Positions 17,471-25,779 of a DNA stretch of 64,000 nt are shown piece by piece (within the stretch, counting starts at the first letter, position 1; every line of letters begins with the position of its first letter). The stretch is from NCBI GenBank assembly GCA_052143535.1, contig JBKQSS010000048.1, forward strand, positions 1-64,000. The letters run 5' to 3'. The position numbers and the translations under genes were made by a program. Below the pieces are notes generated by a model. That model was not told the origin of the DNA, did no database searches, and saw only the letters and a list, made by a program, of their open reading frames with translations. Origin of the DNA: JADGRA01 sp052143535 (GTDB lineage: Bacteria > Myxococcota > Myxococcia > Myxococcales > Myxococcaceae).

Positions 17471-18667
17471 TTACGGTGAGGCGTTAGCCAGCCCGAGCAC
17501 CCGGACGGTGTGGCGGGCAATGACGAGCTCCTCGTCGGTGGGCACCACCAGCGCCTGCACGGCTGAGGCAGCCGTCGAGATGCAAGGCGCGTTGCGCGCA
17601 TTGGCCTCGGCGTCGAGGAGGAGGCCGAGCCAGCGGGAACGCCCAAGCACGTCAGCCCGCACCGCCGCGGCGTGCTCGCCGATGCCGCCGGTGAAGACGA
17701 GCCCGTCCAGGCCCCCGAGTACTGCCGCCAGCCCTCCCAACTCGCGCGCCACGCGGTAGCCGAAGTACTCGACGGCGAGGCGGGCCGGGGGGGCCTTGCT
17801 GGACAGTAAGTCGCGCATGTCGCTGCTTTCCCCGGAGAGGCCCTTCAACCCGGCGCCCTCATAGAGGAGCTGGTTGACGTCCGAAAGCGACATGCCCCGG
17901 GGGCCGAGCAAGTAGAGAAGCACCCCTGGGTCCATGGCTCCGCACCGCGTCCCCATGGGAAGGCCGTCCAGGACGCTGAAGCCCATGGTGGTGTCGACGC
18001 TTTGGCCGGCCCGGAGCGCGCACATGCTCGCCCCATTGCCGAGGTGGGCCACCACCACCCGGCCTCTCGCCAGCCGCGGGGAAGCCTCGGCGAGCTCGGT
18101 GGAAATGGACTCGTAGGACAGGCCGTGAAAGCCGTAGCGGAGGACGCCCTCTCGGTAGAGGGCGTCGGGCAGGGCGAAACGCCGGGCCAGCTCCGGCATG
18201 CGGTGGTGAAAGGAGGTGTCGAAACACGCCACCTGGCGCACTCCTTTGTCCAGGGCAGCCATGGCCCGGATGCCCTCCAGGCACGCCGGCTGGTGTAGCG
18301 GGGCCCAGGGCACCAGCGCCTCCAACTCCTGAAGGAGGGCGGGCGTCACTTCGGCCGGTGCGGCGTGGTGGGGCCCTCCGTGCACCACCCGGTGGCCGAC
18401 GGCAGAAACGTCTGTCTCGTGCTGGCCGCGGAGAAAGTCGCTCAGCGTTTGAATGGCCTGCGCCCGGCTTGAGACGTCCGCCACCGGGAAGGAAGTGTCC
18501 ACCACCGAGCGGCCCTCCACGTCGGTGGCGGCGAGGCGGGGGCGCGTGCCGATGGCCTCCAGCTCGCCCCGGAGGCTGCGCTGCAGGGCCCCGGAGGGGC
18601 CAAGCCCGTAGGTGGAGAATTTGACGCTGGAGGAGCCGGCGTTGAGGACCAGCACGCTGTCGCCCAT
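17471..18667 (-). CDS. ackA: acetate kinase
   Basis: Interconverts acetate plus ATP and acetyl phosphate plus ADP. Its 398 residues are the usual length. ASKHA-fold motifs are visible: N-terminal LNAGSSSVKF phosphate loop, GHRVVHGG, the catalytic region RRFALPDALYREGVLRYGFHG, HLGNGASMCA, MGTRCGAMDPG and GGIGEHAAAVR near the C-terminus. ATG 18667 is preferred to an in-frame GTG two codons upstream. Phosphotransacetylase is not adjacent. The gene converges on the M16 pair with a 14-base gap. Confidence 0.95.
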   Translation of the reverse strand: MGDSVLVLNAGSSSVKFSTYGLGPSGALQRSLRGELEAIGTRPRLAATDVEGRSVVDTSFPVADVSSRAQAIQTLSDFLRGQHETDVSAVGHRVVHGGPHHAAPAEVTPALLQELEALVPWAPLHQPACLEGIRAMAALDKGVRQVACFDTSFHHRMPELARRFALPDALYREGVLRYGFHGLSYESISTELAEASPRLARGRVVVAHLGNGASMCALRAGQSVDTTMGFSVLDGLPMGTRCGAMDPGVLLYLLGPRGMSLSDVNQLLYEGAGLKGLSGESSDMRDLLSSKAPPARLAVEYFGYRVARELGGLAAVLGGLDGLVFTGGIGEHAAAVRADVLGRSRWLGLLLDAEANARNAPCISTAASAVQALVVPTDEELVIARHTVRVLGLANASP

Positions 18668-18751
18668 GCGCACAAGCCTGCCATCTCACTCCCCAGGGCT
18701 GGCAAGCGTGCTGCCAGCGCCAAGGGGAGGGAGTGGGCGCTCGGTGACGCC

Positions 18752-18788
18752 GCCCGCCCGCCCGGGGGGGGGCGGGCCGCTTTCGGCC
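18752..18788 (-). terminator. tandem G+C hairpins downstream of the DUF3667 gene
   Basis: Two adjacent stems: GGCCG-CTTT-CGGCC (18775-18788) and GCCCGCC paired with GGCGGGC (18752-18777), sharing some bases. They follow the stop of the minus-strand DUF3667 gene. No T-tract, so terminator function is tentative. Confidence 0.4.
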
Positions 18789-18798
18789 GGGGCGCGCT

Positions 18799-19656
18799 TC
18801 AGGCCGCGAGCACGGCCGAGAGGGTGGCTGCCAGCGCCACGGCCGAGAAGAGGAGGAGGTAGGCGAACGCGACGCCCACCACTTTGGCCACCGCCACGCC
18901 CCACCCCATGCGGTAGACGCGCTTGAAAGCCAACAGCGAGTACCCGGCGCTCCACAGGAAGAAGATGCCGGCCAGGGAGCTGACGGGAAGCAGCGTCATG
19001 AGGGCCGCGGTGAAAATGAAACTGTGCAGGTGCAGGGTGAAGACGAGGTGCTCGACGAAGTAGCGCTTGCACCAGAAGAGCTTGAAGAGCACGGCGGAAA
19101 GCGGCAGGAGCGCGAAGACCATTTTCGGCGCGAGGGCGGCCATTCTCCGCGACAGGGCCTCCCGCGCGGCCGCCCCTTCTGGGCCCTCAAGCGCGCCGGC
19201 GTTGCGCTCGAACCGCTTGTCCAGCCAGGCGATGGGGAAGTGCGGTCTGTCCTGTGGCTTGCCCGTCGCCGCAGCCCCAGCAGCCGGCGCGGTGTTTACC
19301 TGCACCTTGAAGGCCTCGGTAGGCGGCACCCGGAGGGCAAAGAGCGCGAAAAAGACGACGCTGACGGTGAGGTACAGCTTCAGCGGCCGGACGTAGCGGG
19401 TGCGCCGCCCACCGAGGTACTCGATGGTGAGAGCGCCGGGCCGCCGTAGCAGCTGCCCAAGGCTTCTCCACAGCTTGGTGTCGACGAGGGGGTGCTGGAA
19501 AAATTCCAGCGCCAAGTCCTTGAGGCTTCGCTGGAGCGGCTCGTCCTTTTGCCCGCAGACCGCGCAAAACTTCCCGGTGAGCTCGGCGCCGCAGTCCCGA
19601 CAGAAGCGCGGGCCCGGGGCGTCGCTAGGGGGAGTGGCCGGTGCGGCCAGCGTCAC
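18799..19656 (-). CDS. DUF3667-type membrane protein with zinc ribbon
   Basis: A 285-residue membrane protein of unknown function. The N-terminus has a four-Cys zinc ribbon (C19xxC22 and C31xxC34), then a cytoplasmic stretch, one transmembrane helix (about 98-115), a hydrophilic segment (about 120-180) and three further hydrophobic segments to the C-terminus. The zinc ribbon plus the FFQHPLVDTKLWRSLGQLLRRPG block fits DUF3667 proteins. The start is GTG 19656, which overlaps the stop of the acyl-CoA dehydrogenase (GTGA); the frame is open further upstream but that part is Arg/Gly-rich. Last gene of the methyltransferase-cfa-ACAD run. Confidence 0.75.
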   Translation of the reverse strand: MTLAAPATPPSDAPGPRFCRDCGAELTGKFCAVCGQKDEPLQRSLKDLALEFFQHPLVDTKLWRSLGQLLRRPGALTIEYLGGRRTRYVRPLKLYLTVSVVFFALFALRVPPTEAFKVQVNTAPAAGAAATGKPQDRPHFPIAWLDKRFERNAGALEGPEGAAAREALSRRMAALAPKMVFALLPLSAVLFKLFWCKRYFVEHLVFTLHLHSFIFTAALMTLLPVSSLAGIFFLWSAGYSLLAFKRVYRMGWGVAVAKVVGVAFAYLLLFSAVALAATLSAVLAA

Positions 19657-21332
19657 CGCGTCTCCGGAAAGGCCACCGCCAGCGCGTCCTCGGGCGCGTC
19701 CACCGCGTCGAGGGCGTCGAGACCGCTTGCTGCCAGCCGGCGGGCCACCGCCACACCCCGGCGGTTCCCTCGCGCCTCGAGCAGCCACTGGGCGTGCTCC
19801 ACCACCAGCGCCAAGGAGTAGGCCCGGCCGAGGGTGAGGGCGAAGGCCCGGGCCCCGGACTCAACCAACGAGACATCCTCACTGGCCCGGGCCTTTAGCC
19901 AGGCCGCCGCCCGCCGCGCCGCGTCCACCGCCCGGACACGGGGACCCTGAAGCGCCGGGTGGGTGGCCCGTGCAACGCGGGCCTCGAGGTCTCGCAGCAG
20001 CGCGGAGAGCGCCTCGCCGCCGCCAATGGCGCGCAGCGTGTCCAGGGCCAGCACGTTGGTGGTGCCTTCCCAAATGGGGAGCACCTGCGCGTCCCGCAGC
20101 AGCACCGGAAGGCCCGTGTCCTCGACGTAGCCGGCCCCGCCGAAGGCCTCCAGCACCTCGCTGGCGTGGGCCACGGCGTGCCGCGCGGTGTATAGCTTGA
20201 CGACGGGTTGCAGCACCCGAGCCAGCAGCTGCTCGTCGTCGCTCGTGCCTTCCGTCTCCTCGCGGCCCAACAGCTCCACGGCGCGAAAAAGCAAAAGGAA
20301 GCTCGACTCGAGCTCGGCCTGCAGCGAGGCGAGGGTTTCCACGTGCAGTGGCTTCTCGGCCAAGGGCGCCCCGAAGGCTTGGCGCCGACGGGCGTAGTCG
20401 CGGGCTAGGGCCATCCCTCGCCGCATGGAGGACACCGCGCAGACGGCGTTCCACAACCTGGTAATTTGAAGCATCGGGGTGATGGCCTTCACCCCCTCGT
20501 CGGTGCCGGCCACCAGCTCGGCGCGCGTCCCGACCAAGTCCAGCTCGGCGGTGGCCAGCATGCGGGTGCCGAGTTTGTCCTTCAGCCGGTGAATGTGGAT
20601 GCCGTTGAGACCGCCTTCCGGCGCACGGGTTTCCAGGTAGAAGAGCGCCAGCCCCCGGCCACCGAGCGGGTTTCCCTCCGGGCGCGCCAGGGTGAGCGCC
20701 ATGTCCGAGGTGGCGGCCGAGGTGAACCACTTGGTGCCGTACAGACGCCATCCGTTGGGCTCGGGCCGGGCCTCGGTTTCAGTCCGGCCAACATCCGAGC
20801 CCCCGGTGCGCTCCGTCATCCACTGTCCGGACGTCCATGCGTGGTGCGGGTCTCGGCTGGTGAGGCGGGGAACGGCGCGCTGCACGAGGCGAGTAGCGCG
20901 GTGGTGGAGCAGCGTCTTGGCTGCCCCGTCGCTCATGGCCAGCGGACAGGTGTAGACGCTCGAGGAGGGGGCGAAGAGGTAGAGGAGGGCGAATTGGTGC
21001 AAGCGCGACCAGGGGCCTTGCGCCTTCTCATAGGGAATGCTGACCAGGCCCTGTTCGGCCGCCACCCTGGCGTATTCCTTCCAGGCCGGCGGCACGCGGA
21101 TGTCGTCCACCCGCCGGCCCCAGGCGTCATAGGGCAACAGCACCGGCTCCTCGCCACGGGCCTGCTGGGACAGCTCCAGCAACCGGCCCGCGGCGAGACC
21201 GCCCATCTCCACCAGGGAGGGCTCGATGGCTCGCCGCACGTCTTCTGGGAGACGTCGGGCGAGCATCTCCTGGAGCAGCACATCGTCGTCGTACTGGTTG
21301 CCTAGCTCCGGGGCGCTTTGGAAAAAACTCAT
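19653..21332 (-). CDS. AidB-like acyl-CoA dehydrogenase family flavoprotein
   Basis: A 559-residue FAD protein of the acyl-CoA dehydrogenase superfamily, longer than classical members and similar in layout to the AidB subgroup. Visible are WMTERTGGSDVG (flavin/substrate loop), the WFTSAATSDMALTLAR middle beta domain, a QAFGAPLAEKPLH helix, and EAFGGAGYVEDTGLPVLLRDAQVLPIWEGTTN near the end, typical for the C-terminal FAD domain. The substrate is unknown. Its ATG overlaps the cfa stop (ATGA) and its stop overlaps the DUF3667 GTG, so it is coupled on both sides. The context with a fatty-acid-modifying enzyme suggests lipid metabolism rather than DNA repair, but this is inference. Confidence 0.88.
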   Translation of the reverse strand: MSFFQSAPELGNQYDDDVLLQEMLARRLPEDVRRAIEPSLVEMGGLAAGRLLELSQQARGEEPVLLPYDAWGRRVDDIRVPPAWKEYARVAAEQGLVSIPYEKAQGPWSRLHQFALLYLFAPSSSVYTCPLAMSDGAAKTLLHHRATRLVQRAVPRLTSRDPHHAWTSGQWMTERTGGSDVGRTETEARPEPNGWRLYGTKWFTSAATSDMALTLARPEGNPLGGRGLALFYLETRAPEGGLNGIHIHRLKDKLGTRMLATAELDLVGTRAELVAGTDEGVKAITPMLQITRLWNAVCAVSSMRRGMALARDYARRRQAFGAPLAEKPLHVETLASLQAELESSFLLLFRAVELLGREETEGTSDDEQLLARVLQPVVKLYTARHAVAHASEVLEAFGGAGYVEDTGLPVLLRDAQVLPIWEGTTNVLALDTLRAIGGGEALSALLRDLEARVARATHPALQGPRVRAVDAARRAAAWLKARASEDVSLVESGARAFALTLGRAYSLALVVEHAQWLLEARGNRRGVAVARRLAASGLDALDAVDAPEDALAVAFPETR

Positions 21333-22594
21333 CGCTGCAGACCAGCGTACCAGCGCTCGCGCGTCCGGGGGACCGGGGCCCGTCCGTCCTTGCCCGGGTG
21401 GACGAGCAGGAGTTGAAAGACGGTGATTTCCCCCAGTCGAAACGCCACGCTCGAGCTGGCCAGGTACAACCGCCAGGCCCGCGCTCGTTCCGCACCGACG
21501 AGCTGTACGGCCTCGTCGAAGCGGTGTTCCAGACGGTGCAACCAATGCGCCAGCGTCTGCGCGTAGTGCTCGCGGAGCGACTCGAGGTCCCGCACCTCGA
21601 AGCCAGCTCGCTCCGCCGCCTCGATGACGCGCCCCACTGGAATGAGCTCGCTGTCCGGAAAAATGTAGCTGCGGATGAAGCCCCCGTCCTGTCGTGACAG
21701 CCAGGGAATGGTGTTGCGCGGCGTCGGCGTGGGGGCGATGGCGTGGTTGAGGAAGAGGCCTCCCGGACGGGTCGCGGCAAACATGGCTTCGAAGTAGGCG
21801 TCGAGCCGCTCGGAGCCAACGTGCTCCATCATCCCGATGCTGGCCACCTTGTCGAAGGGCGGCTCCTCCCCCATCTGCCGGTAGTCCGCCGCGCGCACCT
21901 CCATCCGGTGGGGAGGCAGCGCTGCGAGACGCGCACGCGCCTCGCTCAGCTGGTGCTCGCTGAGGGTAATCCCCAAGCCGCCCACCCCGTAACCCTGCAC
22001 CGCGTGGCGCAAAAGGCCGCCCCAGCCACAGCCGACGTCGAGCAGCCGGTCCGTCGCCTGGAGGCCCAGTTTGCGGCACACCAGCTCGAGCTTTGCCTCC
22101 TGGGCTGCCTCCAGAGTCTCATCGCCCATGGCGAAAAAGGCGCAGGAGTACACGAGGGACGGGCCGAGGAAGAGGCGGTAGAAGGCGTCCGAGACGTCGT
22201 AGTGGTACTGCACCGCCGAGCGGTCTCGCGCCGGCGTGTGCCGGCGCCCACGGAGTCTCGGGGCCAGGGCCGAATGCACCCGCTGCCACCAACCGGCGGC
22301 CACCGCCTCCACCGACTTCAAGCTGACGGGCGGCCCGGGCCAGCGGGCGGCCGCCTCGAGGACGCCTAAGGTGTCTCCTTCAATGTCGAGAATGCCGGCA
22401 GTGAAGGCCTCGGCAGCCCGCACCTCGCTCGCCGGCGGCGCCAGCACCTGCGCCGCGGCGGGGCTCCGGAAGACGAGACGCCCCTTCGGTGCGTCCCCAG
22501 CTGCGGGCAGTACCGAGCCGTCCCAGAGTGCCACTTCGAAGCCGCGAGTTGCAGGCCCCAAGAGAGTCCTGACCGCGGAAGCCGGGTCGCTCAT
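21329..22594 (-). CDS. cfa: cyclopropane-fatty-acyl-phospholipid synthase family methyltransferase
   Basis: SAM-dependent enzyme that adds a methylene to unsaturated acyl chains in membrane phospholipids. The 421 residues comprise an N-terminal lipid-binding domain (about 1-125) and a C-terminal Rossmann methyltransferase. Motifs seen: QYHYDVSDAFYRLFLG, SCAFF, the SAM site LLDVGCGWGG (about 190), GITLSEHQ, SIGMMEHVG and the YIFPDSELIPVG loop. ATG 22594 is chosen. A long stem (GAGAGCC/GGCTCTC, 22617-22659) separates it from the upstream methyltransferase, so a separate or attenuated transcript is possible. Family members may alternatively make methyl-branched or otherwise modified chains. Confidence 0.9.
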   Translation of the reverse strand: MSDPASAVRTLLGPATRGFEVALWDGSVLPAAGDAPKGRLVFRSPAAAQVLAPPASEVRAAEAFTAGILDIEGDTLGVLEAAARWPGPPVSLKSVEAVAAGWWQRVHSALAPRLRGRRHTPARDRSAVQYHYDVSDAFYRLFLGPSLVYSCAFFAMGDETLEAAQEAKLELVCRKLGLQATDRLLDVGCGWGGLLRHAVQGYGVGGLGITLSEHQLSEARARLAALPPHRMEVRAADYRQMGEEPPFDKVASIGMMEHVGSERLDAYFEAMFAATRPGGLFLNHAIAPTPTPRNTIPWLSRQDGGFIRSYIFPDSELIPVGRVIEAAERAGFEVRDLESLREHYAQTLAHWLHRLEHRFDEAVQLVGAERARAWRLYLASSSVAFRLGEITVFQLLLVHPGKDGRAPVPRTRERWYAGLQR

Positions 22595-22657
22595 GGCAGG
22601 GTGAAGAATGCACACGGAGAGCCGCTCGGCAACCCCGGGGGGGACCCGCGGGGGCTC

Positions 22658-23275
22658 TCAGGGTCGTCGGGCCACCCCTCGGACGGAGGGCCGGACCACC
22701 CCCGCCACCCTCTGGATGGACTCCCGTCGGACGTCCTCGAGGGCAAAGCCCATTTCCGTGATGGCCTCCTCGGTACGGCGGGTGAGGTGGCAGTTGCCAG
22801 CCATGAGGCGCCAGCCCGGCTCGAGCAGGCGCTGCCAGCGCAGCCGGCCCCGGCGCCCCTCGGCCGCCACGTGCTCCAGGAAGAGAAGGCAGCCCCCGGG
22901 CCGGAGCAGGCGCCACACCTCCGCCAGAGAGCGGCCTGGGGAGTCTACCGAGCAGAGCACCAGCGTCGAGACGACGACGTCGAAGGCCCGGTCCGGCAGG
23001 GGAATGGCTTCGGCCGTGGCGTCGATGACGGTGACGTCACCCCGCTCGCCCACCTTGCGCTTCAGCCGGCCACGCATGCCGGCGTCTGGCTCGGCCAGGA
23101 CCAGCCGACGGACGGCGGAGGGGTAGTAGGGGAGGTTGGCGCCCGTCCCGGCGCCAATCTCCAGGACGTCCCCATGGGCCGGTGCCAACAGGGCCCGCCG
23201 CCAGTCGGCGAGGCACGTCTCCTCCGCACGGGAGAGCGTGCAGTCATACACCCAGGCGCCAAGCGGTCCCCACAT
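22658..23275 (-). CDS. class I SAM-dependent methyltransferase
   Basis: A 205-residue single-domain methyltransferase. The SAM-binding motif I is VLEIGAGTGANLPYY (about 37-51), followed by the acidic post-motif AEPDAGM and a motif IV region FDVVVSTLVLCSVD. The overall pattern resembles small UbiE/phospholipid-N-methyltransferase-like enzymes. The substrate is unassigned. It is the first gene of the minus-strand lipid run (methyltransferase, cfa, acyl-CoA dehydrogenase, DUF3667), which makes a lipid substrate plausible. It is divergent from def across 144 bases. Confidence 0.82.
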   Translation of the reverse strand: MWGPLGAWVYDCTLSRAEETCLADWRRALLAPAHGDVLEIGAGTGANLPYYPSAVRRLVLAEPDAGMRGRLKRKVGERGDVTVIDATAEAIPLPDRAFDVVVSTLVLCSVDSPGRSLAEVWRLLRPGGCLLFLEHVAAEGRRGRLRWQRLLEPGWRLMAGNCHLTRRTEEAITEMGFALEDVRRESIQRVAGVVRPSVRGVARRP

Positions 23276-23419
23276 GGAGGGGAAAGAGAGTACCCGACGC
23301 TGCCAGGCCTCGCCTCATGTCCCCTTTCGCCTTGGGGCACACCCCCCTGCGCCCACGAGCGCCGCTCCACCAGGAGGGACGACGGGCCCCCGCGACTCGT
23401 TGTAGGAGTAGGGCTGCCC

Positions 23420-24007
23420 ATGGCCAAACCCATCCTCATCTGGCCCGACAAGGTGTTGCAGCGGCCGACGGCCAAAGTCAGTGACTTTGGGCCGGCTCTG
23501 GAGGCGCTGCTCGGCGAGATGATGGACTCGCTGCGCGAGGCCGAAGGCATTGGCATTGCGGCCAACCAAATTGGCGTCCCCCTGCGGCTCGCCTGGGTGG
23601 GCCGACCGGACGGGACGTTTTTTGAAATTATTAACCCCGAGCTCCTCGAGACGGCGGAGCCAGTGACATACGAAGAGGGGTGCCTCAGCGTCCCAGGTGA
23701 ATTCGAGGACACCCCGCGCTTTCGCAAGGTGAAGGTGCGCTTTCAGGACCGGACTGGCGCATGGCAGACGCTCGAGGCCGAGGACCGGCTGGCGCATGTG
23801 CTGCAGCACGAAATCGACCACTTGGAGGGCACGGTTTTCGTCAACCGCCTGTCTTCACTGAAGCGTGACTTGCTCAAAAAGAAGATGCTCAAGCTGCAAA
23901 AGACGCGCGCCGACGAGCATGCCCACCCGCACCGCGGCCATCCCCACGGCCATCACGACTCCGCCCACGGCCACCACCACGAGGACCACGGCCGCGAGGA
24001 CGACTAG
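23420..24007 (+). CDS. def: peptide deformylase with His-rich C-terminal tail
   Basis: Removes the formyl group from nascent N-terminal methionine. All three family motifs are intact: GIGIAANQ (43-50), EGCLS with metal ligand Cys88 (86-90) and HEIDH (130-134). The catalytic domain ends near residue 165. A further tail of about 30 residues contains 12 histidines (167-190) plus acidic residues, which is not needed for catalysis and looks like a metal-binding or metal-storage extension. The start is ATG 23420, giving 195 residues. The gene stands alone; fmt, its usual neighbour, is absent. Confidence 0.95.
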   Translation: MAKPILIWPDKVLQRPTAKVSDFGPALEALLGEMMDSLREAEGIGIAANQIGVPLRLAWVGRPDGTFFEIINPELLETAEPVTYEEGCLSVPGEFEDTPRFRKVKVRFQDRTGAWQTLEAEDRLAHVLQHEIDHLEGTVFVNRLSSLKRDLLKKKMLKLQKTRADEHAHPHRGHPHGHHDSAHGHHHEDHGREDD

Positions 24008-24230
24008 AGGGAGGCGGACTTCACTCCGGGCGCGCGCAGCCAACTGCGCACCTGCCCCCCCTTCGAAATGCGGGGTTGTGACACGGAGCGGCATCGGGTA
24101 GTGCGCGCCGCCGGTTGAGGAAACGAAGCATTCACTCTTGCGCGACGGTTAGAGCCGGGGGACAACCGCCGGCCCTTCCGCCGTTGGCGCCCTACCTTGT
24201 CAGCGCAGCGGGAACAGCACCACAAACGCA

Positions 24231-24249
24231 CGGCCCCCACGTGGGGCCG
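24231..24249 (+). other. 7-bp hairpin upstream of beta-helix gene
   Basis: CGGCCCC, a five-base CACGT loop, then GGGGCCG, located 18 bases before the ATG of the beta-helix lipoprotein. It may lie in the 5' leader. The role is unknown. Confidence 0.3.
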
Positions 24250-24267
24250 TTCCACTGGAGACACGGC

Positions 24268-25779
24268 ATGCTTCGAAGAGTCTCAGTCGTCCTTCTGTCC
24301 GCTGGCGCGCTTGCGCTCGGCGCCTGTAGCAGTTCCACCACCACCCCCGATTCGGGCACTCCAGCGGTCAGCTGCACCGGCACCCCGCAGACCTGCACCA
24401 TCCCGGTGGGCGCGCCGGAAAGCCAGATTGACGCTGCGATCGCCGCCGCAACGGCGGGGACGACGTTCGTCTTCGGAGCAGGCACCTTCACTCTGACCAA
24501 CGGCTTCACCCTTCCTGCCGGGGCCAACATCACCATTCAGGGGGCCGGCATGGCCTACGTCGGCACAGTCGGCGGGACGGCCTACACCGGCTCGCCCGCG
24601 ACCATCCTCGACTTTTCCGGCGAGACGGGCAGCCAGGGCATCGGCATCACCGCCAGCCTCGGCAACAGCAACCTCAAAATCCAGGGCCTGACCATCCGAA
24701 ACACCCCAGGGGACGGCATCAAGGTGGAGAACGCCAACGGGGCGGCGTTCGAGCAGGTCAACGTCCTGTGGGCCAACGCCGCCGATGGCGGTGCGACCAC
24801 CCCCTCCTCGCACGGCTCGTACGGCATTTACCCGGTGCAGAGTCAGTACGTGCTGGCCGACCACTGCGTCATCAGCGGCGCTCAGGACACCGGCATTTAC
24901 GTCGGGCAGTCCAACAACATCATCCTCAGCAACAACCTCGTCTACCAGAACGTGGCGGGCATCGAGATTGAGTCCTCGGTGGACGCCGACGTCGAGGGCA
25001 ACGAAGCCACCCAGAATACTGTCGGCATCGCCGTCTTCGGGCTGCCGGGCCTGATGGCACCCCAATTCAGTGACGCTGGCACGGATGGCACTCTCAGCGT
25101 GCGCGTCTACAACAACAACGTGCACGACAACAACACGGTGAACTTCGCCACCCCGGGCGACATCGTCTGGTACGTGCCCGGCGGCACGGGGATGTTCGTG
25201 ATGGCCAGCGCCTTCGTGGAAGTCTTCGGCAACACCGTCGCCAACAACAACACCATCGGCTACGGCGTCGTCAGCTACATCCTCTTCGACCAGAGCTACA
25301 CGCCGAGCAGCCCGACCGACCTGAACCCGTTTCCGAACAACGTCTGGGCGCACAACAACGTCTTCAGCGGCAACGGCTCAGCTCCCATCAGTAGCAACCT
25401 CTACGCCCTGGATGGCGGGAGCAACTCCAACCAGTATGGCGAGTTGTTCGGCTACTTCATCTTGGAAGCCGCCTGGAGTTCAACGCCGGACCTCGATTGG
25501 GACGGTATTGGACCGCCTGGGTACCTGCCTCCTGACGCCGGTGTCGCCGCCGGAACGCCTCCCAACCCGTTGGGCATCTGGTTCTCCGGCAACCAGGACG
25601 CCAACAACAGCGGCGGCGCGGCGAGCTTCGCCAACTTGAACCTTCCCATCGTCTGCATTCCTTGCAGCATTCCTGCGGCCCCCAACGGCGCCGCCTTGAA
25701 TACCAACGAAGTCCCATTCACCAACGCGGCCCCTCCTGGGTTCCCACTTCCAGGCGTCGACGCAGGAGCCTTTCCTTGA
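24268..25779 (+). CDS. parallel beta-helix repeat lipoprotein
   Basis: A 503-residue exported protein. A lipoprotein signal peptide ends at LGAC with the lipidated Cys at position 20, followed by a Ser/Thr-rich linker. From about residue 45 the sequence shows right-handed beta-helix repeats: recurring strand patterns such as NLKIQGLTIRN, GDGIKVEN, DTGIYVGQSNNIILSNN and AGIEIESSVDADVEGNEATQN, about 22 residues per turn. It overlaps the next gene by TTGA. It belongs to a family that co-occurs with a specific di-haem cytochrome family (TIGR03805/TIGR03806-type pair), and that partner is the next gene. The biochemical role of the pair is not established. Confidence 0.85.
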   Translation: MLRRVSVVLLSAGALALGACSSSTTTPDSGTPAVSCTGTPQTCTIPVGAPESQIDAAIAAATAGTTFVFGAGTFTLTNGFTLPAGANITIQGAGMAYVGTVGGTAYTGSPATILDFSGETGSQGIGITASLGNSNLKIQGLTIRNTPGDGIKVENANGAAFEQVNVLWANAADGGATTPSSHGSYGIYPVQSQYVLADHCVISGAQDTGIYVGQSNNIILSNNLVYQNVAGIEIESSVDADVEGNEATQNTVGIAVFGLPGLMAPQFSDAGTDGTLSVRVYNNNVHDNNTVNFATPGDIVWYVPGGTGMFVMASAFVEVFGNTVANNNTIGYGVVSYILFDQSYTPSSPTDLNPFPNNVWAHNNVFSGNGSAPISSNLYALDGGSNSNQYGELFGYFILEAAWSSTPDLDWDGIGPPGYLPPDAGVAAGTPPNPLGIWFSGNQDANNSGGAASFANLNLPIVCIPCSIPAAPNGAALNTNEVPFTNAAPPGFPLPGVDAGAFP

